Of a DNA stretch of 64,000 bases, positions 1-8,700 are shown piece by piece; within the stretch, counting starts at the first letter, position 1; every line of letters begins with the position of its first letter. The DNA comes from Bog-793 sp963823945 (GTDB lineage: Bacteria > Actinomycetota > Acidimicrobiia > Acidimicrobiales > Bog-793): contig CAWGNK010000014.1 in assembly GCA_963823945.1 (NCBI GenBank), forward strand, positions 124,001-188,000. Reading direction: 5' to 3'. A program made the translations under genes and the position numbers. The notes below the pieces were generated by a model. The model was not told the DNA's origin and did no database searches. It saw only the letters and a list, made by a program, of their open reading frames with translations.

Positions 1-59
1 CCGAACGGTGCGGTGTCGAGCTCGAGCCCGAGATCTGCCTCGTGGGGTTCGCCCCGTGA
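1..59 (+). CDS. murB: C-terminal end of MurB (UDP-N-acetylenolpyruvoylglucosamine reductase), partial
   Basis: Frame 3 from the window edge reads ERCGVELEPEICLVGFAP and stops at TGA 57-59. The pattern GVxLEPEIxLVGF is the usual last strand of MurB, which reduces the enolpyruvyl group of UDP-GlcNAc-enolpyruvate in peptidoglycan precursor synthesis. Only the last 18 codons are inside the window. Position just before ftsQ, with a GTGA overlap (56-59), agrees with the mur-ftsQ-ftsZ order of actinobacteria. The assignment rests on a short tail plus synteny. Confidence 0.6.
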   Translation, partial: ERCGVELEPEICLVGFAP

Positions 60-859
60 CGGCCCCAGGCCGGCCGGCGCCGCCGGGGCGGCCCGACGGG
101 GACCGCCACCAGGAGATCGACCGGCGGATCAGCGCGCGTCGTGCCGGGGTCGCCCGCCAGGCGGGCCGGAGGCGACTGAAGGGACTGATCGGCGTCCTCC
201 TCGTCGTCGCGATCGCCGGAGGGCTGTTCGCCATCGCGCACTCGCCGCTCGTCTCGGCGCGCCACGTCACCGTCAGGGGCGCGCAGCACACGACAAGGGC
301 GGCGATCCTCGCGGCGGGTGGCCTCGCCGGTGACCCGCCGCTCATCGACGTCAACACCCTGGCCGACGCCCACGCCATCGAGCGGTTGCCGTGGGTGAAG
401 ACGGCGTCGGTCAGCGTGTCGTTCCCGTCGAGCGCCCGCGTCGTCGTGACGGAGCGCCACGCCGTGGCGGTCGTGCGGCTCGAGTCGGGTGGTGGCGCCC
501 TCCTCGACGTCACCGGGCGGGTCCTCGCCGACGTGCCGGGGCACCCGTCCGGGCTCGTCACCGTCGAGGGGCTGGCCCCGCCGCCGGCGCCGGGCGGGAG
601 GGAGCGGGGTGCGGCGGCGCTGCTGGTCACGGCGGCGGCACTGCCGCCGAGTCTGGCCGCCCGGGTGGCGGCGCTGAAGACGGAGCCGGGCCTCGGGGTC
701 GTCGCCGTGCTGCGCGGGGCGCCGCAGGTGATCTTCGGGTCCGACAGCGGTCTCGCCGAGAAGATGGTGGCGCTCGCGACGGTGCTTTCGAAGGTTTCAC
801 TGCAAGGTATTGCCACAATCGACCTGCGCGCACCGTCTGATCCGGTCTTGACCCCATGA
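56..859 (+). CDS. ftsQ: Cell division protein FtsQ
   Basis: FtsQ is a bitopic division protein that links the late divisome (FtsL, FtsB, FtsW, FtsI) to the septum. The GTG at 56 is chosen because it overlaps the murB stop and gives 267 residues; an in-frame GTG at 8 would lie inside murB. A basic cytoplasmic stretch is followed by one membrane helix at about residues 42-62. A POTRA-type region follows from about 68 (ARHVTVRGAQHT, then PWVKTASVSVSFPSS and VVVTERHAVAVV), typical of FtsQ/DivIB. A 217-base gap separates it from ftsZ, with no ftsA between, as usual in actinobacteria. Confidence 0.88.
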   Translation: MTAPGRPAPPGRPDGDRHQEIDRRISARRAGVARQAGRRRLKGLIGVLLVVAIAGGLFAIAHSPLVSARHVTVRGAQHTTRAAILAAGGLAGDPPLIDVNTLADAHAIERLPWVKTASVSVSFPSSARVVVTERHAVAVVRLESGGGALLDVTGRVLADVPGHPSGLVTVEGLAPPPAPGGRERGAAALLVTAAALPPSLAARVAALKTEPGLGVVAVLRGAPQVIFGSDSGLAEKMVALATVLSKVSLQGIATIDLRAPSDPVLTP

Positions 860-1019
860 GGTGCCGGTCCTATGGTCGGCCTCGCTCACGCGTGCCTGAG
901 ACGCTCCGGTGGCCCGGGTCCGGTCCGCAGTTGGTCAGATGGGGGCGGTGACGGCGTATGGTCGCCAGGGAGATGTTCGGGGGACCACAGACGGCGGGGC
1001 TCGGGACCTCTGGGTCGCC

Positions 1020-1040
1020 GTCGGGGGCGTAGTCCCCGAC
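1020..1040 (+). promoter_or_regulatory. Hairpin in the ftsZ leader
   Basis: GTCGGGG (1020-1026) and CCCCGAC (1034-1040) form a perfect 7-bp stem with a 7-base loop, 36 bases upstream of the ftsZ start. No T tract follows, so it is not a clear intrinsic terminator; it could influence ftsZ mRNA stability or translation. Function is inferred from position only. Confidence 0.3.
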
Positions 1041-1076
1041 GCTGGCGTGGTTCGCGGCAGGAAGGCAGCGTCACAG

Positions 1077-2198
1077 ATGTCCGAGGCAGCGCAGAGTTTC
1101 ATCGCCGTCATCAAGGTCGTCGGGATCGGCGGCGGCGGCGTCAACGCCGTGAACCGCATGATCGACTCGGAGCTGCGCGGCGTCGAGTTCGTCGCCGTGA
1201 ACACGGACGCGCAGGCGTTGCTGCTGAGCGAGGCGGATCTCAAGCTCGACATCGGCCGCCAGCTGACGCGCGGGCTCGGTGCCGGTAGCGACCCGGAGGT
1301 CGGGCGCGCCGCCGCGCTCGACCACGTCGAGGAGATCGGCGAGGCCCTGAAAGGCGCCGACATGGTGTTCATCGCCGCCGGGGAAGGGGGCGGCACCGGC
1401 ACCGGCGGAGCGCCCGTCGTCGCCGAGGTGGCGCGCGAGCTCGGCGCGCTGACCGTGGCGATCGTGACGAAGCCGTTCGCCTTCGAGGGGCGTCGGCGCG
1501 CGATGCAGGCGGAGAAAGGGATCGAGCGGTTGCGCGAGCAGGTCGACACGTTGATCGTCATCCCGAACGACCGCCTGCTGACGCTCGCCGACTCCAACAC
1601 GACGATGGTGGAAGCCTTCAAAATGGCCGACAATATCCTGTTGCAGGGTGTGAAGGGCATCACCGATCTCATCAACATGCCGGGGCTCATCAACACCGAC
1701 TTCGCCGACGTGCGCACGATCATGCACGACGCCGGCTCGGCGATCATGGGCGTCGGCATCGCCTCGGGCGAGGGGCGGGCGCTCACCGCCGCCCACCACG
1801 CGATCACGAGCCCGCTGCTCTCGTCGGCCTCGATCGACGGCGCGCGCGGCATCGTGCTCAACATCGCCGGCGGGAGCAATCTCGGGCTGTTCGAGGTGAA
1901 CGAGGCGGCCGAGGCGATCCATGCGATCGCCCACCCGGACGCGAACATCATCTTCGGCAGCGTCATCGACGAGGAGCTGGGCGACGCGGTGCGCGTGACG
2001 GTCATCGCCGCGGGCTTCGACACCTTCGACGAGTCGAGCTTCGGCCCGCCGGGGCGCGAGACGGAGGAGAGCTCCCCCTACGGCGCCCAGTACCCGCACC
2101 CACCGGAGGGCTACCACACGACGGAGTCGTTCGCCGTCGACGACGACGATCTCGACCTCGGTGACGACGAGTTCGACGTCCCGTCGTTCCTGCGCTGA
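1077..2198 (+). CDS. ftsZ: Cell division GTPase FtsZ
   Basis: Tubulin-like GTPase that polymerises into the cytokinetic Z-ring. The ATG at 1077 gives 373 residues and follows an AGGAAGG-like ribosome site at about 1059; the same frame is open further upstream but shows no homology there. Visible motifs are GIGGGG near residue 16, the tubulin signature GEGGGTGTGG at about 102-111, and the catalytic T7 loop NTDFADV at about 206-212. The C-terminus has an acidic linker ending in FDVPSFLR, close to the DIPSFLR peptide that binds SepF and FtsW. Length and motifs are complete. Confidence 0.97.
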   Translation: MSEAAQSFIAVIKVVGIGGGGVNAVNRMIDSELRGVEFVAVNTDAQALLLSEADLKLDIGRQLTRGLGAGSDPEVGRAAALDHVEEIGEALKGADMVFIAAGEGGGTGTGGAPVVAEVARELGALTVAIVTKPFAFEGRRRAMQAEKGIERLREQVDTLIVIPNDRLLTLADSNTTMVEAFKMADNILLQGVKGITDLINMPGLINTDFADVRTIMHDAGSAIMGVGIASGEGRALTAAHHAITSPLLSSASIDGARGIVLNIAGGSNLGLFEVNEAAEAIHAIAHPDANIIFGSVIDEELGDAVRVTVIAAGFDTFDESSFGPPGRETEESSPYGAQYPHPPEGYHTTESFAVDDDDLDLGDDEFDVPSFLR

Positions 2199-2327
2199 GG
2201 GGCCGATTCGCCGGCGCGCCACCACCTGACCGGAAACGCCGTCGTCGCGACGACCTCGGCCGCCGACGGTGACGCCCGTCCGGCGCGCCTCGGCGGGAGA
2301 CCCGGTGACCCGGTCGCGGCGGCGCTC

Positions 2328-2882
2328 GTGGCCCTGCCGTGGACCTTTGTCCGCCAGGTGCACGGGGCGGCCGTGCTCGTGGTCGGCGGCGCCGTGGCCG
2401 AGCCCGCCTGCGCGGACGCCATCGTCACGACCGCCGCCTCGACGGCGCTCGGCGTGCTCGGCGCCGACTGCCCGCTGGTGGGGCTCGCCAGCCCGGAGGG
2501 CGTGATCGGTGTCGCCCACGCCGGCTGGCGGGGACTCGCCGCCGGGGTGGTCGAGGAGGCGGCGGCGGCGATGCGCCGGTTGGGGGCGTCGACGATCGAG
2601 GCGGTCGTCTCGGCGTGCATCCACGCCGAGTGCTACCCGTTCGGCGCGGCCGAGCTCGCCGCGCTGGGCCACCGTCTCGGCCCCGGCGTGGTGGCCGAGA
2701 CGGCCGACGGATCGCCCGCACTCGACCTGCCGGCGGCCGTGCGGGGCCGGCTCGCCGGCGCCGGAGTCGACCTCGTCGGCGAGGTGGGGGAGTGCACGGC
2801 GTGCTCGGGGGCGTACTTCAGCTACCGCAAGCGACGCGACACGGCCCGCCACCTGCTCGGCGTGTGGCTGGAGTCGCCGTGA
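2328..2882 (+). CDS. pgeF: Purine nucleoside phosphorylase / laccase-domain protein PgeF (YfiH family)
   Basis: YfiH/PgeF proteins are cytoplasmic, zinc-dependent, and linked to nucleoside phosphorylase activity and peptidoglycan editing. Family motifs are RQVHGA near residue 9, GADCP, VAHAGWRGL, and a C-terminal CTACSGAYFSYRKRRDTAR, which carries the Cys/His metal ligands and the conserved FSYR. The first usual start codon is GTG 2328 (184 residues), but the family is usually nearer 240 residues. The same frame stays open back to the ftsZ stop and reads TTSAADGDARP, which resembles the usual N-terminal region. The true start may therefore be a non-standard codon such as CTG 2226. The stop overlaps the GTG of the next gene (GTGA). 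Confidence 0.85.
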   Translation: MALPWTFVRQVHGAAVLVVGGAVAEPACADAIVTTAASTALGVLGADCPLVGLASPEGVIGVAHAGWRGLAAGVVEEAAAAMRRLGASTIEAVVSACIHAECYPFGAAELAALGHRLGPGVVAETADGSPALDLPAAVRGRLAGAGVDLVGEVGECTACSGAYFSYRKRRDTARHLLGVWLESP

Positions 2883-3574
2883 CGGGCCCCGGCGGGACCG
2901 GCTTCGGTGACGTCGGCGCGCGTCTGGCCGAGCTGCGCCGGCGGATCGCGGCCGCCGGCGGCGACGCCGCGAGGGTGCGGATCGTCGCCGTCACCAAGGG
3001 GTTCGCGCCGGGGGCCGCCGAGGCGGCGCTAGCGGCGGGCTGTCGCGACCTCGGCGAGAACTACGCCGACGAGCTCGTCGCCAAGGCGGCCCGGCTTCAG
3101 GCGGCGGGGCGGGACGCCGGAGTGTGCTGGCACCTCATCGGTGGCATCCAGCGCCGCAGCGTGGCGCGGCTGGCGCCCTACGTCGGGCTGTACGAGACGG
3201 TGGACCGCCTCGAGGAGGGGGTCGCGCTCGCCCGCCACGCGCCGGGCGCCGCCGTGCTCGTCGAGGTCGACACGACGGGACTGCCGGGGCGGGGGGGCGT
3301 CGCGCCCGACGCGGCGGGCCGGCTCGTCGAGGGGCTCGTCGGGCTGGGCCTCGACGTGCAGGGACTGATGACCGTGGCCGCGCCGGGTGACGCCGACGGC
3401 GCGCGGCGTTGCTTCGCCGCCGTCTCTAGCCTCGTGGCGGAACTCGGGCTGGCCGAGGCGTCGATGGGGATGAGCGACGACTTCGAGATCGCCGTGGCGG
3501 AGGGCTCGACGATGGTCCGTGTCGGACGGGCGCTGTTCGGTCCACGTGCCGCGCGAGCAGCGATGCGAGAATAG
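2879..3574 (+). CDS. yggS: PLP-binding protein of the YggS/PROSC family
   Basis: Cytoplasmic pyridoxal-phosphate homeostasis protein, typically encoded between ftsZ/pgeF and sepF. GTG 2879 overlaps the pgeF stop and gives 231 residues. Lys40 in VAVTKG is the expected Schiff-base lysine. GENYADEL, WHLIGGIQR, GLMTVA, SMGMSDDFEIAVAEG and STMVRVGRALFG follow the family order on the fold-type III barrel. The usual IGxLQxNK is altered to IGGIQRRS, a local variation. Translational coupling with pgeF is likely. Confidence 0.92.
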   Translation: MTGPGGTGFGDVGARLAELRRRIAAAGGDAARVRIVAVTKGFAPGAAEAALAAGCRDLGENYADELVAKAARLQAAGRDAGVCWHLIGGIQRRSVARLAPYVGLYETVDRLEEGVALARHAPGAAVLVEVDTTGLPGRGGVAPDAAGRLVEGLVGLGLDVQGLMTVAAPGDADGARRCFAAVSSLVAELGLAEASMGMSDDFEIAVAEGSTMVRVGRALFGPRAARAAMRE

Positions 3575-3595
3575 GCTCGGCCAAGAAGGAGACCG

Positions 3596-4096
3596 ATGTC
3601 GTCGTTCATGAACAGAGCACTCGCCTACCTCGGCCTGCGGGACATCGAGGAGGAGGAGTTCTACTCCGAGGGCGCAACGACCGGCGCGCCGTCCTCGCTG
3701 GGGGACAGGGCGGTCTACCCCGACGCACCCGGCGACGAGGCCGAGAGCCGCGGCCCCACGGCGACGGTCCGCCCGATCGGCGGCGCCGCGGTCCGGCCGC
3801 TCGCCGCCGGGACGTTCGCGGCCAGCAAGGTCCACGTCGTCGCGCCGGTGCACTTCCGCGACGCCCAGGAGATCGGCGATCTCGTGAAGCAGGGGAGCCC
3901 GGTGATCGTCAATCTGCAGGTGAGCGAGCGCGATCTGGCGCGGCGCATGATCGACTTCTGCTCCGGGCTGACCTACGCGCTCGACGGCCAGATGGAGAAG
4001 GTCGCCGACCAGGTCTTCCTGCTCGCCCCCTCCAACGTCGAGGTTTCACCCGAGGAGCGGCTGCGCCTGCAGCAGCGTGGCCTCTACCGGCCCTAG
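3596..4096 (+). CDS. sepF: Cell division protein SepF
   Basis: SepF anchors FtsZ filaments to the membrane and replaces FtsA in actinobacteria. The ATG at 3596 has an AAGGAG ribosome site just upstream; 166 residues. The N-terminus MSSFMNRALAYLGLRDIEEEE can form the amphipathic membrane helix and acidic linker. The C-terminal domain (about 75-155) shows KVHVVAPVHFRDAQEIGDLVKQG, then IVNLQ and RRMIDFCSGLTYALDGQMEKV, with FLLAPSNVEVS at the end, matching the SepF dimer core that binds the FtsZ tail. Confidence 0.95.
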   Translation: MSSFMNRALAYLGLRDIEEEEFYSEGATTGAPSSLGDRAVYPDAPGDEAESRGPTATVRPIGGAAVRPLAAGTFAASKVHVVAPVHFRDAQEIGDLVKQGSPVIVNLQVSERDLARRMIDFCSGLTYALDGQMEKVADQVFLLAPSNVEVSPEERLRLQQRGLYRP

Positions 4097-4132
4097 GCCC
4101 GAGGCGGGCGCGGGCAGGCTCGGAGGGCGGCG

Positions 4133-4396
4133 GTGATCCTCCACATCGTCGTCGAGGTGATCCAGCTCTACATCCTGGTGCTGTTCGTCCGCATCATGCT
4201 CACCTGGTTCCCGACGAACCCGTGGTCGGGGATGGGGCGCTTCGAGCGGGTGCTGGGCAGGTTCACGGACCCGGTCCTCGCGCCGGTCCGGCGCGTGCTG
4301 CCGCCGCTGCGCGTCGGCGGCGGGGCGGTCGACCTGTCGCCGCTCGTCGTCCTCGTCGGGCTGGAGATCCTCGTCTCGGTGCTGGCGAGGCGCTGA
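4133..4396 (+). CDS. YggT family membrane protein
   Basis: An 87-residue integral membrane protein with two hydrophobic segments (about 4-24 and 63-84). A short cytoplasmic hairpin between them contains RIMLTWFPTNP and a basic FTDPVLAPVRRVLPPL stretch, the YggT-family pattern. Homologues sit between sepF and divIVA in many actinobacteria and are thought to support envelope or division functions; the molecular role is not established. The start is GTG 4133, 36 bases after sepF, after a GGAGGG-like site. Confidence 0.9.
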   Translation: MILHIVVEVIQLYILVLFVRIMLTWFPTNPWSGMGRFERVLGRFTDPVLAPVRRVLPPLRVGGGAVDLSPLVVLVGLEILVSVLARR

Positions 4397-4448
4397 GGCG
4401 CGGGCCGCGGCGGGTGGCGGTATCCACCAGCTGCGGTTATTGGCCGCG

Positions 4449-4454
4449 TACCAT
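4449..4454 (+). promoter_or_regulatory. -10 element TACCAT of divIVA (leaderless)
   Basis: TACCAT lies 6 bases before the ATG at 4461, so transcription would begin at or next to the start codon. No Shine-Dalgarno sequence is visible. The same arrangement recurs at several other genes in the window. Confidence 0.55.
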
Positions 4455-4460
4455 GCTGAC

Positions 4461-5390
4461 ATGGAAATATCCGGACAAGTCCTGCGCGACGTGGAGTTCG
4501 TCACGCGATTGCGCGGGTACGACACCGACGAGGTCGACGAGTTCCTGGAACGGGTCGCCGTCGCGATCGACGACCTCAAGGCCCAGCTGGGCGCGGTCCG
4601 CGAGAAGCCGGAGCACGCCGAGGGCCCGGACCTTGACGACGAGAGCCTGCGCCGCACGCTCGTGCTGGCCCAGCGCACCGCCGACCTCGCCGTGCGCGAG
4701 GCCCGCGAGGAGGCCGCGACCCTGCTCGAGGACGCGCGCCAGGAGGCCGCGGCGCTGGCCGCCTCGACCCGCGAGGAGGCCGGCCGCCTCCGTTCGGACG
4801 CCGAGCGGGATGCCCGCCAGCGGATCATCGACCTCGAGGCGCGCCAGGCCCAGCTCGAGAGGGAGATCGAGGAGCTCGGCCGGTTCGCCCTCGCCGAGCG
4901 GGGAAGGATTTCGGCGGCGCTGTCCGCCGCGCTCGAGAGCCTCGGCAGCATGCTGAGCATCGACCGCGAGCCCCTCGTCCGGTCGGTCGAGCCGGCCGAC
5001 GTGCCGGCCGACGACACGGTCGCGATGCCGACGGCACCGGAGCCCGGGCCGGTCGACGACGAAGCCGGCGACGGCCTGGATGACGACGAGGACACCGGCG
5101 AGGCGCCGGCCGTCTTCCGGCCGGCGGCCGAGGAGCGCCCGCACCGCCAGAGCCTCGCCGCCCAGCTCGGGCTGACCGACGACGACGCCGGCCGCGACGA
5201 GCCTCCCCGGCCGCCCAACGGGCGGAACCTGCACGCGGTGGACTCGGCGGAGAGCGACGACCCGGACGAGGCGCTGTGGCAGCGCTGGGCCCGCGGCGCC
5301 GACCTCGACGCCTCACCGGGCAGCGGCCGGCGTTCGATGCGGTCGACCCCGCCCCGGCCGGGCCACCGCGATGGCGGTTGGACGGCCTGA
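4461..5390 (+). CDS. divIVA: DivIVA / Wag31-like polar growth and septum-site protein
   Basis: DivIVA is a coiled-coil scaffold that binds negatively curved membrane at poles and septa. ATG 4461 (309 residues) is preferred over TTG 4440: the conserved N-terminus MEISGQVLRDVEFVTRLRGYD starts there and a -10 hexamer sits 6 bases upstream. The N-terminal membrane-binding domain covers about 1-45, then a long Glu/Arg/Ala-rich coiled coil runs from about 60 to 155. The C-terminal half is acidic and low-complexity, ending in a basic proline-rich tail. That extension is longer than in Bacillus DivIVA, as usual for actinobacterial forms. Confidence 0.9.
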   Translation: MEISGQVLRDVEFVTRLRGYDTDEVDEFLERVAVAIDDLKAQLGAVREKPEHAEGPDLDDESLRRTLVLAQRTADLAVREAREEAATLLEDARQEAAALAASTREEAGRLRSDAERDARQRIIDLEARQAQLEREIEELGRFALAERGRISAALSAALESLGSMLSIDREPLVRSVEPADVPADDTVAMPTAPEPGPVDDEAGDGLDDDEDTGEAPAVFRPAAEERPHRQSLAAQLGLTDDDAGRDEPPRPPNGRNLHAVDSAESDDPDEALWQRWARGADLDASPGSGRRSMRSTPPRPGHRDGGWTA

Positions 5391-5720
5391 GCGGATCCGC
5401 GGGCCGCATCGGACGAAGGTCTCCCCCCCAACGACTGGCGTCGCGTCGGCGTTGAGTCCTCGGGGGTGGGCCCGCACCGGGGAGCCGGGGTGGATGGTGT
5501 GAACCGGCCGCGCCGGTAGGTCTGTCGACCACAGCGGTCGTTCCCTTCTCGGGACGCTCCCAGGACGCGCGGCACCGGCGAGCACCCAGGTGTGCTCGCT
5601 GGCTTGGACCGGGGCACGATCTAGCCCTAGGGCTCGAAGCCCTGGCGGAACCAGTGCTCACCGGTCGGTGGCTCGGTTGACCAGCCTCGCTCGTTGATCA
5701 GGCGAGGTGGTCGATCCCGA
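5391..5720 (-). other. 330-base gene-free segment with strong hairpins between divIVA and ileS 3' ends
   Basis: No convincing coding region in any frame. GCGAGCAC (5578-5585) pairs perfectly with GTGCTCGC (5592-5599). AGCCC (5623-5627), GGGCT (5630-5634) and AGCCC (5638-5642) form two mutually exclusive stems. On the minus strand a segment resembling GTCCC-GAGAA-GGGAAC follows the first hairpin. The layout suggests a structured transcript or a complex bidirectional terminator, but I recognise no RNA family. It is placed on the minus strand only because it lies downstream of ileS. Confidence 0.3.
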
Positions 5721-8700
5721 TTAGGCGGGTGGAGCTCCCGCGCCGGTGGCGCGCCCGAGACAGACCGTGACCGTCCGGCCGTCGGGGAGTTCGTACTCGC
5801 CCTGGAACGCGCCGTCCGGCGCCCCGGCGCCGCCGTCGGCGGTGACGACGGCGAGTGACTCCGCCAGTGTCTGGCGGCGGAGCTCGGCGCCCCAGACCGA
5901 CAGCACGGCGCCGACGTCGCCCGGCACGGTGAGGACGAGATCGATCCGGTCGCTGATCACGAGATCGGCGTCCCGGCGGGCCTGCTGGACGAGGCGCACG
6001 AGGTCGCGCGCCGTGCCCTCGGCCTCGAGCTCAGGGGTGGGCTCCGTGTCGAGGACGACGACGCCACGCTCGTCGTCGATGACGCGCCCGGCGGCCGGAT
6101 CCCGCGGCACGTGGCGCAGGTCGAACTCGCCGGGCTCGAGGACGACCCCGGCGACGGCGATCCTGCCGTCGCCCAGCGCCTCCCACTCGCCGGCGCGGAC
6201 CGCCCGGATCACCTGCTGGGTGGCGGCACCGAGACGTGGTCCGATCGCCGCGGGGACGACGGCGAGCGACGTCGCGGCGTACGCCTCGGGGTCCGGTGTG
6301 AGCGTGACCGCCTTCACGTTGACCTCCTCGGCGATGAGGTCGGTGAAGGGCCCGAGCCCGGCGGCCCCGTGGTGGGCGACGGTGACCCGCGCCAGCGGCA
6401 GGCGGGCGCGCAGTCCCGCCGCCTTGCGCACCGAGTGGATGGCCGAGCACACCTCGCGGACGAGATCCATCGACTCGACGAGGGCGGGATCGGCGGGGAG
6501 CTCCTCGGGGTCGGGCCAGTCGGCGAGGTGGACGCTGCGGGCGCCAGAGAGCTGCCGGTAGATCTCCTCGGCGAGGAAGGGCAGCAGCGGCGCGGCGACG
6601 CGGCAGAGCACCTCGAGCACGGTGTGGAGCGTGTCGTAGGCGTCGGTCTTGTCGGCGTCGGCCGCGATGTCGCCGGAGAACGACCGCCAGAACCGTTCCC
6701 GGCTGCGGCGGATGTACCAGTTCGTGAGGGCGTCGAGGAAGCCCGAGTAGGCCGCCGCCGCGCCGGCAAGGTCGTAGGCGTCAAACGCCGCCGTCACGGT
6801 CTCGAGAAAGACCCGCGTCTTGGCGAGGATGTAGCGGTCGAGCAGCCCCTGTTGATCGCGCCGCACGCACCCGACGACGCCGTCGCTGCGGCCGTAGAGG
6901 GAGAGGAAGTGCCACGAGTTCCAGATCGGGTTGAGCACCACGCGCACCGGCTCCGACATCGCGGCTTCCTCGATGACGGCGTCGAGCCCGCGTAGCACCG
7001 GCGAGGAGAGCAGGTACCAGCGCATCGTGTCGGCGCCGTCGCTGGCGAAGAACTCCTCGGGGTCGGGGAAGTTCTTGAGGCGCTTCGACAGCTTCCGGCC
7101 GTCGTTGCCGAGAAGGATCCCGTGGGCGATGCAGTGCGCAAAGGCCGGCCGGTCGAACAGCGCCGTCGCCAGCACGTGCATCGTGTAGAACCAGCCCCGG
7201 GTCTGGCCGACGTACTCGCAGATGAGGTCGGCCGGGAAGTGCTCCTCGAAACGCACCGCGTTCTCGAACGGATAGTGCAGCTGCGCGAAAGGCATCGAGC
7301 CGGATTCGAACCAGCAGTCGAGGACGTCCTCGACCCGCCGCATCGTCGAGCGCCCCGTCGGGTCGTCGGGGTTCGGCCGCGTGAGCGCGTCGATCCCCGG
7401 GCGGTGGAGGTCAGCGGGGCGGACGCCGAAGTCGGCCTCCAGCTCGTCGAGGCTGCCGTAGACGTCGACGCGGGGGTAGGCGGGGTCGTCGCTCTTCCAG
7501 ACCGGGATGGGGGTCCCCCAGAAGCGGTTGCGCGAGATCGACCAGTCCCGTGTCCCCTCGAGCCAGTTGCCGAAAGCTCCCGGACCGACATGCTCGGGAA
7601 CCCAGTGGATCCGCCGGTTCAGCTCGACCATCCGGTCCTTGATGGCGGTGACCTCGACGAAGAACGAGCTCATCGCGCGGTAGATGAGCGGCGTGTCGGA
7701 TCGCCAGCAGTGCGGGTAGTTGTGGACGTACTCCTCGCGCCGCACGAGGGAACCGGATTCGCCGAGACGCTCGATGACTCGCTCGTTCGCCTCGAAGACC
7801 TGCGTCCCGGCGAGCTCGGGGATGGTCTCGTCGAAGCAACCCCGGTCGTCGACCGGGCAGACGACGGCGATCCCCGCCGACTCGCAGAGCCGCTGGTCGT
7901 CCTCGCCGAAGCCGGGCGCCATGTGGACGATGCCCGTCCCCTCCTCGGTGGTGACGAAGTCGGCTGCGAGCACGCGGAAGGCGTTCGGCTCGGCGGCGAA
8001 GTAGCCGAAGAGCGGGCGGTAGGTCCGCCCGACGAGCTCGGCGCCCGCCACCGTGCCGACGAGCTCGGCACCGGCGAGCTCGGGGCCGTACTCGGCGGCC
8101 CGGGACTCACCGATCAGGTAGCGCACGCCGTCGCGTTCGTAGACCGCGTACGTGATCGACGCGCCCACCGCGAGCGCGAGGTTCGACGGCAGCGTCCACG
8201 GGGTCGTCGTCCAGGTGAGGGCGCGCACCTCCCCGGCGGCCGGGCCGCTCGTGCCGGGGGCCGGATCGAGCGTGATCGCCACGGTGACGGCCGGGTCGAC
8301 GCGCTCGCGCAACGCGTCGTCCTGGCGCGTCTCGAAGTTCGAAAGCGGCGTCTCGCACTCCCAGCAATAAGGCAGCACGCGCAGGCCTTCGTAGACGAGC
8401 CCGCGCTCGTAGAGCGTCTTGAAGGCCCAGATGACGCTTTCCATGTACGAAGCGTCCATCGTCTTGTAGTCGTTCTCGAAGTCGACCCACCGTCCCTGGC
8501 GGGTGACGTAGCGCTCCCAGGCCGCGGTGTAGCGCAGCACCGAGGTCCTGCAGCGGTCGTTGAAACGGTCGATCCCGTAGGCGGTGATCTGGGCGCGTCC
8601 TGAGACGCCGAGCTCGCGCTCGACCTCGTGCTCGGCGGGCAGACCGTGGCAGTCCCAGCCGAAGCGACGCTCGACACGGCGGCCGCGCATCGTGTGGTAG

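Noticed and set aside
4046..5617. A 523-codon open frame on - opposite yggT and divIVA
   Set aside because: Ser/Arg-rich mirror frame of the divIVA coiled coil; no domain or start signal.
5391..5720. T-box riboswitch for ileS
   Set aside because: The segment lies downstream of ileS, the TGGNACC core is not present, and ileS itself appears leaderless. Kept only as a structured region of unknown type.
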